Assembly: GCA_015179045.1 (NCBI GenBank)
Contig: WHUZ01000009.1
Span: forward strand, 1,054,001-1,118,000
Origin: Kalaharituber pfeilii
Taxonomy: Eukaryota > Ascomycota > Pezizomycetes > Pezizales > Pezizaceae
Direction of reading: 5' to 3'
Length of the DNA: 64,000 bases
Shown here: one piece after another, positions 23,382-36,233 of the stretch
How the letters are laid out: the number at the start of each line of letters is the position of its first letter
Position numbering within the stretch: the first letter of the stretch is position 1
Made by a program: the position numbers and the translations under genes
The notes under the pieces: generated by a model
Databases searched by the model: none
The model's input: only the letters and a program-made list of their open reading frames with translations
What the model was told of the DNA's origin: nothing

Positions 23382-26203
23382 AGATATGAAGGGGGATTAT
23401 GGGGTATGAGGTAGGAAGCGAGGGGAAGAAGTGGAGTGGGCGTAACACATGTTGATATCAAAAGAGCGGGTTTGTATTTGTTGGCTTATTCTGTCTGCTG
23501 CGTTTTGTTCCTTGTCTGCCTGTGAGTTGTTTCCTTTTGAAATAGATCCTCGATTCCTAGACATTGCGTGATAATGCTTCTCATAAAAAAAATGAATTGA
23601 CGATGCGCGAGTTTTGATATAATAACCATGAATCTCCAAAAAAAAAAAAAAATCTTGATGTCTTTAGCATTTTTACCCTATTCAACTTGCACTCTTTCTC
23701 CACACAGTGGTAAAAGACTCCTATAGGGCCCCTTCCGTTCCCTGGTTAATCGAGACTTTACTAGTCTGGTTGCACCAACTAAGACTTTACGCTTCTTCGT
23801 TTTTCCCTTCTTCGTTTTTCCCTTCTTCGTTTTTCCCTTGTTCGGTTTCCAACAGCCCTGGCTCTATCCTTCTTTTCCCGGGGACGGGGGAGGTGGAAAT
23901 CCTAGGCTTCTTTTTTTTTTTTTTTTTTTTGTCTGTGATATATATATACTGTATAAAATAAAAGAAATATTTGAAACAAAAGAAACAAAAAAAAAAATAA
24001 AAATAAAAATAAAAAAAAGGAAATACTGTATATGTTACAACCAAATCGCTGTCCCCAGCAGCCATACCAGGTTTCTTTTGGGCAAATAACCTCCCGTTCC
24101 CTGCTGGTCAAATTGTCACTCTCCCCCTCCTCCTCCTCCTCCTCCTCCTCCTCCTCCTCCTCCTCCGGACCCCCTAGCCTTTCCTCTGCTCCCGCTGCCC
24201 ACTTCCGTTCTCCACCAGTTCCTCCCAAACTCAACCTACAGTACTCTCTCGCTAATAATCACCCTAAGCAAGCTCCATTAATCCGCTGAACGCTTCGACT
24301 CGGGCATTTGCACGGCGAAAAAACGGTATGCAGGGCCGCATCGTCGTGGGTATCAAGATGATTCAGTGGGATCGCTGGGGTAGGCCAGTGATAGCTGACT
24401 GAAATTCCACAAAGATTATGCCGTTCTTTCTTGCGTGCTGGGCAGGTGCTTATTAAGCGTGCCAAGACCACGCGGAAACCGACTCGGTTCTCTGGAGGAG
24501 GCGGGGTATCGGACATTAGAGTCGGTCGAAGTGGCACAGCTTTCATTAGTGTCTGTTGTTACCAATACTTACATAAATCTAGTGTGTAATTGCTTTAGAG
24601 AAAACACGCGACTCTGCTCGCGGGTGGGAGCTCACCGCCTCGACAGCGGGGCCGCGGTCGAGCTGTCAAACAGATGCGCCATGCAGAGCTTGGACTCGCC
24701 TTGAGACTGAGCACGTGGCTCGTGTATTACGAAGGCATGTGCTTCTGCCCCGGGAACGACGGGAATAAGGGCTTGCGGTACGCTGCTGCCGAAGGTTCAT
24801 CCGATGCTCGACCCTGTCCCTGTTACTTAGGGCACCGACCGCATCGCAGTCCGGCGCCATAAACATGTTGGCGAGCATCGTGTGGCACCCATAAGCTTAT
24901 GCCAAGCGGTGAGTTCCCCGGCCGGGGCACTCTGTTTATAGGTCCACCACACCAACAGAATCGCTGGCAGCTCTCTCCCGCACACACTTGCCGACGCCAG
25001 GCTGCGTGCGGGAGAGCCTCAAATGGCAGGAATAGGAATCGGGTGCCGCACATCCATGCGCCCTTCCACTGCACCGCCGACAATTCGAGACTTGCACATG
25101 GCTGTTTCACTACTATCATATAACCAGACCGCCGATGTACCTCCTCCACTGTACATGCGGCCAGAGAAGCGTCGATGTTTGGCGGAGAGCGCAGGCTCTT
25201 ATCGATATATGATATATCCGCCAGCCACAGTCTTGGACATGCTGTATCAAGCTGATCAGCCCTCCAGCCCGCTGCCGCCCCATACCTGAATTCCGAAGCT
25301 TTAGATAACGAGACTGCAGCCAGCTGGAGTTACGTAGCAGCCCCCCACATCAGGCCCTGCGTAGCTACAGATAGCGTCTGCCAAACAGTCCAGGCCGGCG
25401 TTACATTGCACTATCATACGCAAGGTGCTGTGGGAGTGACGTTCGGGCGCGAGGCTAGTCGGTAGCTCGTCACGCACGCCATTGCATAACGTATTAACGT
25501 CATTTAGGGGCCTTCAGCTGGAGGAGCGTGGGGGATGCGGCCACTGACTGGTTGGAAGCTGCATCCGGCGGCCGCTCAGCCTAAACTCCCCGTGCCATGT
25601 GCTCTTTCAGGTGGAGCAGTGGGTATCGTATCCTGCCCGCTGCGGGCCGTGGCGAGTGGCCCGGCTCCTTGTCTGCTGAAGGACAGCGCTTCTTGTCTTG
25701 CATGCGCCATATGATGATCAGCAGTGAGGCAAGGGACGAGCAGAGAACCCGCCAGCGTTGCTTGATGCGGCGCCGCATACGCCTGGAGGAGCGTGACGGC
25801 ATTGCTCCTTTCCAAAGGCGTCTTGGGCCGCCGGCCCTTTGTTCCATGCGCCCGTACCCTGTACTGCAGGCGCCGCAATTGGCGTTGGGAAAGCGAGCCA
25901 GACATCGGCGTGAGCGATAAGCACATCAAGGCGCGCACGAAAGAGACTTAGCACCCATCTGCCTCGGCCGAGGGATCGGCTGGAGCGGTAAAAAAGAGTA
26001 GAGCCGCAAAGCGAAGGGCCCGCACGGGAGCAAAAGTCGGCAACAGAATCTATCGCAGTGCGCCGCGCTCGTCCGCAGGGCCTCAGCTACACAGCACAGG
26101 TATCCCACTGCGAGGAGCGCTGAGCCCAGCATACTACTCTTTCCTCCAACATCGTTCCCCTTCAGCCTACAAATACGCCTGTGACGGCGGTTTTCTAGCC
26201 TGC
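23382..26203. other. Gene-free stretch with simple repeats
   Basis: No gene recognised over 2.8 kb. Contents: a 15-bp tandem repeat CTTCGTTTTTCCCTT (about three copies, 23791-23838), T- and A-rich runs at 23911-24020 and a (TCC)n microsatellite at about 24126-24166. A GC-richer segment (24540-25950) has open frames on both strands but no conserved motif. Confidence 0.5.
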
Positions 26204-28057
26204 ATGATGCCATTGACTTCCGCATACAAGATGCCCTTACACGAATCTCATTACGACTCGGCCCACTCGTACACACTGCGGGATCCATCAAGTTTGGAGG
26301 TCCTGATAGTTGGTGCTGGGCTAGGTGGCCTCGCAGCAGCCATCGCCCTTGCCCGGACCGCGCACTCCCATAGAATAACAATCATTGAGCAAGCCTCTGC
26401 ACTTTCTGAGGTTGGGGCTGGAATACAGGTGCCACCAAACTGCAGCAAGATATTGATAGACTGGGGGATGAAGGAGGCCTTTGAGGCCGCCAGCGTCCAA
26501 CCAAGAGCATTCATCCTGCGAAGCTACAAAGACGGCAAGGTCCTGAGTGGATATTATGGTATAACCGGGGAGGAAGGATATGCTGGGTCTGAGGGAGAGT
26601 ACGGCGGTCCTTACTGGTAAGTATGGGTTGCACAGTACAATAGGCTGCATCAAGGGCATATACTGAGAAGTTCTCTGCAGGCACATCCATCGAGCAGACT
26701 TTCACAGGATTCTTGTGGACAAGGCGAGGGAGCTTGGTGTGCAAAGTACGTCCACCCTGTCACATATTCCGTCCCTGAAGCCCATATTCTAAGCAGCTTG
26801 TGCAGTCAAATTGAGTAGTTCACTTGTCAATGTCACTTTCCCTCCTGCAAATACGAGGCCCACGGCCCATCTTGCGAATGGCACTACAATCTCAGCAGAT
26901 CTCATTATCGGAGCGGACGGCCTCAAGTCACGGTGCAGAGAGATATTGCTTGGCCGCCCTGATCCAGCTTACAACACAGGCGACCTGGCATACAGGATAC
27001 TCGTGAGAAAGGAGGCCATGGAGGAATACGAGAGAGAGAGAAAGGAGAAAGGATTGGACAGCCCTAGCCTAGAGGAGCTCCTGAAAGAGCCTGCCATTAA
27101 CTTTTGGCTGGGTAAGTTGGGCCTACTGCCCCCCTGAGATCAATGAGCACGAACCTGCCCGGTTGCGCCTTACGGAACCCAAGCTAACGTGACTGTGTTT
27201 CTCTGGCACCAGGTCCCAACAGCCATGCTGTCTGCTACGTCCTCAAAGCATGTGCCCTCTATAACATTGTTCTCCTCTGCCCTGACAATCTGCCTCCAGA
27301 AACAAACGTTGCCCCAGCAGAACCTGACGAGATTCGAGTGTTATTCAAGAACTGGGACACTCGACTACAGAAAATACTCGACATCGCTGTCAAGGAACAG
27401 GAAGCCTATGCCCGCGCCGATGGTACCTCTCAAAGCAACGATCCAGCGCGGCTATGCACCCTCGTGAACTCCAAAACCACCAAATTTCAGAAATGGAGGC
27501 TGCAGAACAGCCGGGAGCTTCCCACCTGGACGCATCCTTCAGGCGGCTTCACGTTGCTCGGTGACGCATGCCACGCCACCTTGCCGTACCTGGCCCAGGG
27601 CGCCGCTATGGCGATCGAGGACGCACAGGTTCTCGGCTTGCTGATCGCCAAGATGACCCGCAAGTCTCAACTGCCAGACATCCTCGACATGTACGAGCAG
27701 CTCCGCAAGCCCAGGACCACGAAAGTCGTCCTTGCTAGCACCGACCAGCAGCGCGTGTCCCACATGGCAGACGGCCCCATGCAGCAGGAACGGGACCGCG
27801 TCATGCGGGAATACGAAGCAAGGGCCCCCGGTGGCAAAGCTGTGGATCCGCGCACGGGAAAAATTGTCTACACCCGACAAGACGGCGGACGCGGCTTCTA
27901 CAATAAATGGGCTGATTGGGAGTTTCGAAACTTTCTATTCGCGTATGATGGCGAGAAGGAGATTGAGAAAGCGTGGGAGCGGTATCTCCTTGCGAACGCC
28001 GCGCATAGTAATCGGCACGCCGTAGGAGCGCGTGCGATGTCGTCGGCTAGGATCTGA
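26204..28057 (+). CDS. FAD-dependent monooxygenase (salicylate hydroxylase-like)
   Basis: A group-A flavin monooxygenase that would hydroxylate an aromatic or similar substrate using NAD(P)H and O2. Exons are 26204-26616, 26681-26745, 26806-27111 and 27213-28057, giving 542 aa; all introns have GT-AG ends and keep phase (donors GTAAGT, GTACGT, GTAAGT). The FAD fold is shown by VLIVGAGLGGLAAAIAL (GAGLGG at 37-42). The DG motif is DLIIGADGLKSRCR and the GD motif is TLLGDACHATLPYLAQGAAM. The C-terminus ARI loosely resembles a PTS1 peroxisomal signal, a weak suggestion only. No biosynthetic neighbours point to a pathway. Confidence 0.9.
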
Positions 28058-28204
28058 ATCCCTGACCTCAACAGATGGGTGTATATATGAAACTATTAGG
28101 ATTGTTAATTATTTTTTTTTTTTATTTTTTTTTTACTTTGAAAGTGAGCGCTACGGCTTTATTATCCCAATTATCGTGGTTAAACTGTATGTTTGGTTTA
28201 ATCC

Positions 28205-28428
28205 TTTACACCATTGTATTTTTTTTTTTCTTTTTTTTTTTTTTTTGTCGCTCCGCTATGTAGGTGTATATATATACCAATATTCAGATATCAATTTTTC
28301 TTTTTAAAAATAAAAAAATACATATCTCGTAGACTAAACTGTATGTACTTAAGCAAACAAGACGCTTCCCCTAAATATAAAAGATGGAACAATGAAAAAA
28401 AGAAAAAGGAGAGAGTACCTTATGCCAG

Positions 28429-28464
<36 letters not shown>

Positions 28465-28920
28465 GCTCCTCTATGTAGGTGTATATACTGTATATACCAA
28501 TATTCAGATATCAATTTTTCCTTTTAAAAATAAAAAAAAAATTAAAATACTTTAGTTCATGTCTCCTAGACTAAACTATATGTACTTAAGCAAACAAGAC
28601 GCTTCCCCTAAATATAAAAGATGGAACAAAGAAAAAAAGAAAGAGAGAGAGAGTACCTATGCCTGTGGTATTTTTTTTTTTTTTTGTTTGTTTGTTTACG
28701 CTCCTCTATGTAGGTGTATATACTGTATATACCAATATTCAGATACATATCAATTTTTTTCTTTTTAAAAATAAAAAAAAATACATATCTCCTAGAGAAA
28801 TTATAGATAATCAAACAAGACGCTCCCCCCTCCCCCTCCCCCTCCCCCTCCCCCCCCCCCCCAAAAAAAAAAAAAAAAAAAAAAAGAGAGAGAGAGAGAG
28901 AGAGAGTATGCCGGTGTATC
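28205..28920. repeat. Tandem array of three ~215-235-bp units
   Basis: The landmark TATGTAGGTGTATA occurs at 28257, 28472 and 28707. Each unit has a T-run, ACCAATATTCAGATA, CAAACAAGACGCT and an AG-rich stretch. The third unit ends in C-, A- and GA-runs. No coding capacity; replication slippage could explain the runs. Confidence 0.8.
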
Positions 28921-29034
28921 TTTTTTTTTTGGTTACCGTACATGGTATGGTTGTGGAGGGGAGGGGGGTTCGTAAATGCACATAGCATATTTTTTTTTTG
29001 CAAACGACAAGAATGTTTATAGGTACATACTGTA

Positions 29035-29560
29035 TGTTAGAAACCTACGTACCTACCCTACATATGTCAGGTATGTAGATTAGCTTATTTTATACTTATT
29101 CCGCCGGGATTTACTTCAAAAAGAACTTCTATGTATGTATCTTCACTGAAACCCCTCCGACGACGGTACTAGTGCTCGTAGACCAGCGGTTTGGACGAAG
29201 ATTGAACCGCCGCACACGGGAGATGCGTGTACGTCTCAAATATGTAGCCCGCAGAGCGCTGGTCAGGGGCGGTGGTGGGGGTGGTGGGGGGTGGGGGTAG
29301 ATACAGAGAACACTTTTTCTTTACTTGTAGTCACAGTTTTGAGAAAAAAGAAAAAAAAAAGGAGATCTCAAATCTCAATCGCATGCATGCATGCATGCGT
29401 TTATGTCAAGTATGTATATATATATGGAGTCTCGCATATGTGTACACCGAAAAATTGTACGTGCATTCAGGGAAAACGTTGGATGGATATTTTATATTTG
29501 CGGAGTATGATGTACCTTTTTTTTTATTTTTATTTTTATTTTTTCCAATCTTGTTCCGAT
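29035..29560. repeat. Dispersed direct repeat, copy 1 (partner 31180-31710)
   Basis: Starts ACCTACGTACCTACCCTACAT and includes TGAAACCCCTCCGACG, GGTTTGGACGAAGATTGAAC and a T-run. The same order recurs at 31180-31710. The partner copy lies directly after the pogo-like MITE, so the duplication probably predates that insertion. Confidence 0.75.
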
Positions 29561-29588
29561 CTTGTTCTCGACGATACCGAAGGAAAAT

Positions 29589-29632
<44 letters not shown>

Positions 29633-29633
<1 letters not shown>

Positions 29634-30140
29634 GTATACGGTCGTGTAGATGCATTGTTTTTGACTTGAGCCCCTGGATTTCATATGCACGTTGATTTAG
29701 TTTAGTTTTAGTTTTATGTTTTCGCCTATGGATGGTGGTTACTTGCATATATTTTATGTGAGGAAAAATTGATTTTTTACTGTATTTTTTTTTTTTTTTT
29801 TTCTGGGGGGGGGAGGGCGGGGTAAAGATCCATACAACAAAGCTATTTGTATTTGTATATATTTGAAATTCCTTGCGTTGCAATTTTTTTTTTTTTTTTT
29901 GGTATACGGTCGTGTAGATGCATTATTTTTGACTTGAGCCCCTGGTATTTCATATACACGTTGATTTAGTTTAGTTTTATTTTTATGTTTTCGCCTATGG
30001 ATGGTGGTTACTGTACTTGCATATATTTTATGTGAGGAAATAATGAGTTTTTATATTTTTTTCTGGGGGGGGTGAGGGCGGGGTAAAGATCCATACAACA
30101 AAGCTACTGTATTTGTATATATTTGAAATTCTTTGCAATG
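29633..30140. repeat. Tandem duplication of a ~268-bp unit
   Basis: GGTATACGGTCGTGTAGATG occurs at 29633 and 29901, each followed by TTTGACTTGAGCCCCTGG, a TTCGCCTATGGATGGTGGTT segment, a G-run and GTAAAGATCCATACAACAAA. A 42-nt T-run (29591-29632) precedes the first unit. Confidence 0.85.
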
Positions 30141-30393
30141 CATTTTTTTTTTTTTTTTTTTTTTTTTCGCTTGTATTAAGTAGCTGGTATATAAAAGAAA
30201 ATTATTATTATTATTATTAATAGTCTCGGTGTTTTTTTTGTTCTTTTTACCAAAGGTAGAAATACTGTATATATATGCCGAGCTATTTATAACAAACGTT
30301 CCAGTCACGGGCCACTCAGAATTTGAATTTTCTCATTCTACCTACAATTCACCCTCTCAGACTCTCACACACGTTCGCCTGCCCACACATCTA

Positions 30394-31177
30394 CAGTCAG
30401 ACCTTGCTATAATGAATACATAAAATTCGGCCCTTTGTTTTCACTATAGCAAGGTTTTCAGTATAGAAAATTGTGGAAAATTAGTCATATAGTCTTGGCA
30501 GCTGAGGTCGTGAGCTTGGCTACTAATTAAGACTTACTAGTAATGGAAATAGCCACATTAAGAAATCAATTCGAATGGGACGGTGGTGGTAGTGATGATT
30601 AGGAATGGAAATAGAAATGTAAGGAGCAGTGATAGTGGGAGAAAAATATAAATCAAAAGTAAATCAATAGTATAGTGACCCGTAAAAGGTCTTGGGATTA
30701 GGCTTGCATGATACACTTGCCCCAATATTGCCCAATCCCCAAGACTTTTCACGGGTCAATGTAGATTGACTTCCGTGATCAGAGCTCTAACAGTCGAGAT
30801 ATCTACTAGCCAGCGGCGACAATTATACCAGCAATATACCCTGAAGCAACAGACACTCACAACTTGGTTTTAAACCAACCTCTAGTGCATAGCGACATAG
30901 TTGCTGTTTTCTGGGCTGCTCAAGAATCACTGGTGCGCAGGAGGCAAGGCAGTAGCAAGGGGGTTTCTATGGATTTCATGAGCATCTTTTCATTATAGCA
31001 AGAACAATTTGTATGTAGATAAAAATAACTTCCTCTAGTTTTTTTTTCATTACACTATTTGGTGTGATTTCATTATAGCAAGGTCAAATTGTATGGGGAT
31101 GGAAATCCGAGAGCGTGGTGTGTTCCTTATAGCAAGGTTTTCACTATAGCGAGGTTCATTATAGCAAGGTCTGACTG
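30394..31177. mobile_element. Pogo/Tc1-type MITE (784 bp)
   Basis: Inverted ends CAGTCAGACCTTGCTATAAT and its complement ATTATAGCAAGGTCTGACTG are flanked by TA on both sides (30392-30393, 31178-31179), the target duplication of Tc1/mariner/pogo elements. Internal copies of TATAGCAAGGTTTTCA lie near both ends. There is no transposase frame, so it would depend on one elsewhere. Confidence 0.85.
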
Positions 31178-31487
31178 TATGTTAGAACCTACGTACCTAC
31201 CCTACATACGTCAAGTACGTACATTAGCTTATTTATACTTAACCTACCGGGATATACCAAAACAGCAAAAAAAAAAAAAAAAAGAAGAAAAAGAGGTTTC
31301 TATTTCTGTATATGTATGTATCTTCACTGAAACCCCTCCGACGGTACTAGTACTCGTAGACCAGCATCCGAGCAGCGGTTTGGACGAAGATTGAACCGCC
31401 ACACACGGGAGATGCGTGTATATCTCAAATAGCGCGCAGAGCGCTGTTCAGGGGCGGTGGGGGCGGGGGGTGGGGGTAGATACATCG

Positions 31488-31534
<47 letters not shown>

Positions 31535-31787
31535 GCAATCTGTTCTGGACAATACTTGGTATTTTTTACAAAAAAAGAAATCTCAAATCTCAATTCGCAT
31601 GCATGCGTTTATATATCAAGTGTATATATGGAATGTGTACACCGAAAAATTGTACGAGTATTCAGGGAAAACATCAGGGTAGATGGGAATTCGCAGTGTA
31701 TGTACTTTCTTTTTATCCACCTACAATTCACCCTCTCAGACTTCACTCGCACTCGCCTGCCCACACATCTACTGTTTGACAAAAACA

Positions 31788-32115
31788 GCATCACTAAAGA
31801 TCCCTCTTGGCGACAGGAAAAAAACAGCCCTACCAAGGACCCCTCCGGTGACAGGAGAAAATAGCTTCATCAAGGACCCCTCCGGCGACAGGAAAAAACA
31901 GCTCTACCAAGGACCCCTTTGGCGATAGGCAAAACTAGCTTCATCAAGGACCTCTCCGGCGACAGGGGGAAAAAAAATTACAGCTGCATCAAAGACCCCC
32001 TCCGGTGACAGGGGAAAAAAAAAAATGGATTCATCAAAGACCTCCGGAGACAGGAAAAACAGCTTCAAAGAAGAACTCCTCCGACAGGAAAAAACAGCTA
32101 CATCAAGGGCTCCCT
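31788..32115 (+). repeat. Minisatellite, ~40-bp unit
   Basis: About eight imperfect copies of CATCAAGGACCCCTCCGGCG followed by ACAGGAAAAAACAGCT. Units alternate ATCAAGGACC and ACCAAGGACC forms, suggesting an older ~80-bp higher-order unit. Confidence 0.8.
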
Positions 32116-32722
32116 TCTGTAAAGCATTAAGCGGGATTTGCTTTATGCATTAAAACCCCATCCTCATCAATGAGATCTTGTTGAAAAATCTTATTATTAT
32201 AAGGTATATTGTCAGTACCTTGGTAAGGTTTTTGACATTATTTTCAGCTGCAGAAGATATAGACCATTCTGGATCATGAATAAAGATTCGAATTTCTCTT
32301 AACTTCTGAGGTTCAATTCCATATCTGTTGGTATAGTCATGAGATTGGATATATAGCTCAAATTGATGACGAATTTCAGGTGTAAAAGGCTGAGATAGTT
32401 GAGGAATGAGGGTGAAAAGTAGTTACTGGTTTAGGTAAATAAGATAGGCTTGGCGTTGTATACGAACACAATATAGAGTATGTAGAATATATTCAAAATA
32501 CCAATGGCATGGAAAAATGTCAAGTATAAATACTTGAGTAAATAAACAAATAAATAAACAAGTGTTTTAGACAATTACAATTTCGAATCTTCTAGTATTG
32601 TAATAGCCACCAATATACTAACATTCTGTTGTAGTTGTGTGCGTAGAACAAAAGACTCAATGCGTTGTACTAGTGTGTGATCCCAAAGGCTGAATCACTG
32701 TTACGAATGGCCCGGCACATAT

Positions 32723-33979
32723 TGCCAAGAGCAACGATATGATGTTCGCAGCATGTAACTTTTTTTTTCTGGAGGATTGAAAGATTGCGGAAAAATGGTG
32801 AGAATAAACCCCCGCACTCCCCCCATCCCCCACCTTTGTTTTTTTTTTTTAGTTTACTTGCATACTTCAATGGGATGCTTAAAAATTAAAAAAAAATAAA
32901 AATCTGCTTTGGTTGCTGATGATATATCATCTCCCGGGGCGGGCGGTTTTTGGTGTAAAAAATCGTGCGGAGGATGATGGTGTACCTATGTCGGAAGGGT
33001 GGTGAAATACAAGTCTTCGAAAAGGAGAGCCTCTCCAAGTCTTTAAAATCCTTTTTTTTTTTTAAAAAAAAAAAGGTTTGATAGTGTTATGCTGAAGCAT
33101 TTTGTTAAATGTGTTCATTTGTGCTGACATAGAAAGTTACCCAATGGGCCAACTTACAATCACCACCTTTTGCAGGCTAAACGATTCCCTGACACTTTTT
33201 CACCATTGAAATCGTCATAGGCTCGGTTGCCCAGCCGATGGAAAACTTGCAGTGTACCTTGCTTGCTTGCCCTGCCGAAAAAAGATCCCTGTTCTTTCCC
33301 CATAATTGCAAGTTAGGTACGGAGTACTGTACTACTGGAGTACACATAAAGGGCGTACAGTATGTACCGCGGTGCATATCATACTGGGCATTTGGTTCCT
33401 GCAATAATGACACAATATTTACCGACTGGTATGAAGGGCAAGGAAAGATGAGAGTACTCGAGTACAGTACCCTTGTCGAGAATTTTTCTTGTAACAAAGT
33501 GAGGTAAAAAGAGTTTACCAAAGCCCCCCTGTGCAGATATCCAAGATTTTGAATTGCAGAATAAAAAAAGTTGGCAACGGGAATTTATATTAGTTCTCTT
33601 TCCCATTTGGGATCAAAAAAACACATCAATTGCCTTCCCTGGTCTAGCACACACTGATGGGGTGTCGTCACAACGACAGAAGGTACTTTCACCAGGTTTT
33701 TCTTCTGTTTAAATTCATGGAGGGGTGAGTAGGAAAGGCAAATGATAAAGGTAAGGCAAATCGCCCCCCTCCCGTCTAAGGATTCGTTCGTTCGTTAATG
33801 GTTTTTCGCCACGGGGATAAGAAGGGAGGATATTCAACTAAACTTTAGACGGCAAACCCGCCACACTTAATTCGACTACCACCTCAGGATACAAGGGCAG
33901 ATATCGATATCGTAAACTAAATAAACAAATAAACAAATCATCAGCTTACTGTTGCCCCCCCCCCCCCCCACCACCCACA
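32723..33979. other. Gene-free stretch upstream of the MARVEL-like gene
   Basis: A- and T-runs, and a cluster of GTAC-containing palindromes at 33310-33470, including GTACTCGAGTAC at 33454-33465. A C-run (33955-33969) lies 11 bp before the next ATG. No gene recognised. Confidence 0.5.
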
Positions 33980-34804
33980 ATGTCCAGCCCCGACGCCTCC
34001 GACGGCAGCGGCAGCGCCCACACCGTCCTCCGCATCGTCCAAGTCCTCACGCTCGTCCCCGCCTGGGCGATGCTTGCCGCCGTCATCGACCACTACAACC
34101 GCAACGACGCCCTCACTCCCGGCAGCATCCACTTCCTCTTCGTCGTGACCCTTCTCTGCTCCGTGTGGGCCTTCTGCATCCTGATTACGTACCTCCGCGC
34201 CCGCAACACGGCCCTATGGATCACCTTCTTCGACATCGTAGCCATGGGCCTGCTGATAGGGGGCGTCGTCGTGACGGCCGACATCGCGAACGGGGACTGT
34301 GTCGCTGTCGACGTAGATAGGGTCATCAACAACGGCACCGTCGTCGACGGTAACAAATACTACCCCGAAGACCTGAACCCGCAAGATAGATGGTGGAACA
34401 CTCTACACCGGCTGGTCAAACGGCAGACCAACGTTGCAGTTGTCGAAGACGACGGCCCCTTCACCTACCGCCAGCATTGCTCCGAGATTAAGGCCGCATG
34501 GGGTCTCGCGATCACAAATATCGTCCTCTTCTTCCTCACCGCAATCCTCGCTGCCATGATATACAGGCAGAACCAGGGCCCCGTCGTACGCGAGAAGGTC
34601 ATCGTTGAGCCCCCGCTTGTGCCCGCACCTGCGCCGATGGTGCCGCCGCCGCCACCACCGGTATTTGAGGATCCATATTATGGCGGCAGCGCAAGGAGGC
34701 ACTCGAGGAGCCATAGCCACAGAAGCCACAGGAGTAGGAGCCATGGGGGTAGCTATTATGAGGGGAGCCGAAGGGGGTCATATGGACCAGATTATTACGT
34801 ATAA
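33980..34804 (+). CDS. Four-helix membrane protein, MARVEL-like
   Basis: A single exon of 274 aa. Three hydrophobic segments lie at about residues 16-36, 49-70 and 77-100, and a fourth at about 174-195 (LAITNIVLFFLTAILAAMIY), separated by a polar loop with cysteines and an N-glycosylation site (NNGT). The short basic ends and helix spacing fit MARVEL-domain proteins, which act in membrane apposition and eisosome-like structures. The cytoplasmic tail is Pro-rich (PAPMVPPPPPPVFEDP) then His/Ser/Arg-rich (RRHSRSHSHRSHRSRSHGGS), ending in Tyr/Gly repeats, probably disordered. The family is inferred from topology, not from a diagnostic motif. Confidence 0.75.
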   Translation: MSSPDASDGSGSAHTVLRIVQVLTLVPAWAMLAAVIDHYNRNDALTPGSIHFLFVVTLLCSVWAFCILITYLRARNTALWITFFDIVAMGLLIGGVVVTADIANGDCVAVDVDRVINNGTVVDGNKYYPEDLNPQDRWWNTLHRLVKRQTNVAVVEDDGPFTYRQHCSEIKAAWGLAITNIVLFFLTAILAAMIYRQNQGPVVREKVIVEPPLVPAPAPMVPPPPPPVFEDPYYGGSARRHSRSHSHRSHRSRSHGGSYYEGSRRGSYGPDYYV

Positions 34805-36233
34805 GAAAGCCCACCTTTCCTCATGGTTCGACTTTCCTTGCTCGCTTGGAAAAAAAGATTCGTATTTACATTTTTGACGGCAGCGGTGGGGGACTGATTG
34901 GAGGTTTTTACTTTTTTATATCTGTTTGATTAATGACAATTCAAGCTCGACTGTACTTTTTACGTTACCCTGTACAACACAACGACGCATTCCAAGTTTT
35001 TTTTTTTTTATTTTTCCCTCGCCTCCCACATGATACCGACAAACTTCTTGAAAGCCATATATACCCTACAGTAACTTAATCCACTCACACTTGAGAAATC
35101 CTTTTTTCTTTTTTTTTCTTTTTTTTCTTTTTTTTCCCCCTCTGTATTTTTCCATCAACAAGCCGCTGTTACTAAACTCTCCTTTTTACCTTTTCCCTCT
35201 TCTTTATGTATTTACCCCTTTATGGGAATATGATCATTAGCTTTATCAAACCGGGGTGGGGGGGAGGGTACGGGTTTCCCGCTATAAAGTCCCTTTTTTC
35301 TTAAAAGATTATTTCGCTGTATATATATATATATATAGGGCCTTTTTATTTTTTTTTTTTTATTTCTGTAACGAATCATACACGAAATTTTAATGAATAT
35401 GAATATGAGAATATTATGTATGATCAAAATTTTCCCTTTCTGGTGCAAGTCCGCGTGCAGTCAACCCCCCCTCTTCCTCCCAACGATAGCACAAGGAAGC
35501 TGGTGGGTACAGTACCGGAAGACGGAAAGCTGGGGGTTTACGTTTGAAGGCGCGTATGTAACCCTGAATTTCCCTATTGTGTTTACCATATACCTATGTC
35601 TTGGATCTTTCATTATGCTTTCATTCACCACAAGAGAAATGTCTTGGCTAATTTAAACGCATATCCGGCAAACAATGCGAAATCAAGATAAACGTATTTG
35701 TGGGGTATTATTAACATCGATTGCACCCCCGCAGTTATCTGGTTTACCATACGCAAATCTTGAGTCGAAGTGTAAGTTGTGACCCCTCGTTTTGGTAAAC
35801 TAGACACTTAGGGGTTTTTTTTTTTTCATATGTCATTAGTCGTACAGGGGCTATGACGATGTTAAAGGAGATAAATTGAAAAGTAAACTAATGACAACAC
35901 AATGGACTAATGGAGAAATATAAACCACCCCCAACATAAAAGCTCTCATGATAACAGTTGTAAGCCCCGTCGTCCTTCCCCCTTTTATCTCAGTCTACCT
36001 ATTCCAATAACTTCGTGGGTCCGGTTCTTCTTCCTGTTCTTTGGGGATTGGTAAAACGCTCCATACTTTCCTGAAATAGGCTGGTAGCCAGTAATGCGGG
36101 GTTATGCGAGAAAAAAATAAAAAAATAAAAAAAATAACTATACTAATATTGTACCGCAGTGTCCCTCTGCGTAAACATCCAACTAGTAAAATTTAGAAAA
36201 GTACTGTTCATCACGCCCCTTTTAACAGCAACC
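34805..36233. other. Gene-free 3' region
   Basis: AT-rich with many T/C runs and a short (TA)n at 35320-35337. No gene recognised. Confidence 0.5.

Larger units (their letters stand above)
30275..32722. mobile_element. Possible compound TIR element with nested insertions
   Basis: The left end (TATGCCGAGCTATTTATAAC plus AAACGTTCCAGTCAC) and the reverse complement of the right end (ATATGTGCCGGGCCATTCGT plus AACAGTGATTCAG) resemble the two ends of the MITE at 57437-57994. Inside are the pogo-like MITE, the partner of the 29035 repeat and a minisatellite. No transposase seen. Boundaries are tentative. Confidence 0.4.

Noticed and set aside
24540..25950. GC-rich segment with overlapping open frames on both strands
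   Set aside because: Frames on both strands look alike, as expected from GC-rich composition; no motif, no coherent exon structure.
28861..28907. CRISPR-like or regulatory array suspected from regular repeats
   Set aside because: These are homopolymer and GA dinucleotide runs within a tandem array. The genome is eukaryotic and there are no spacers.
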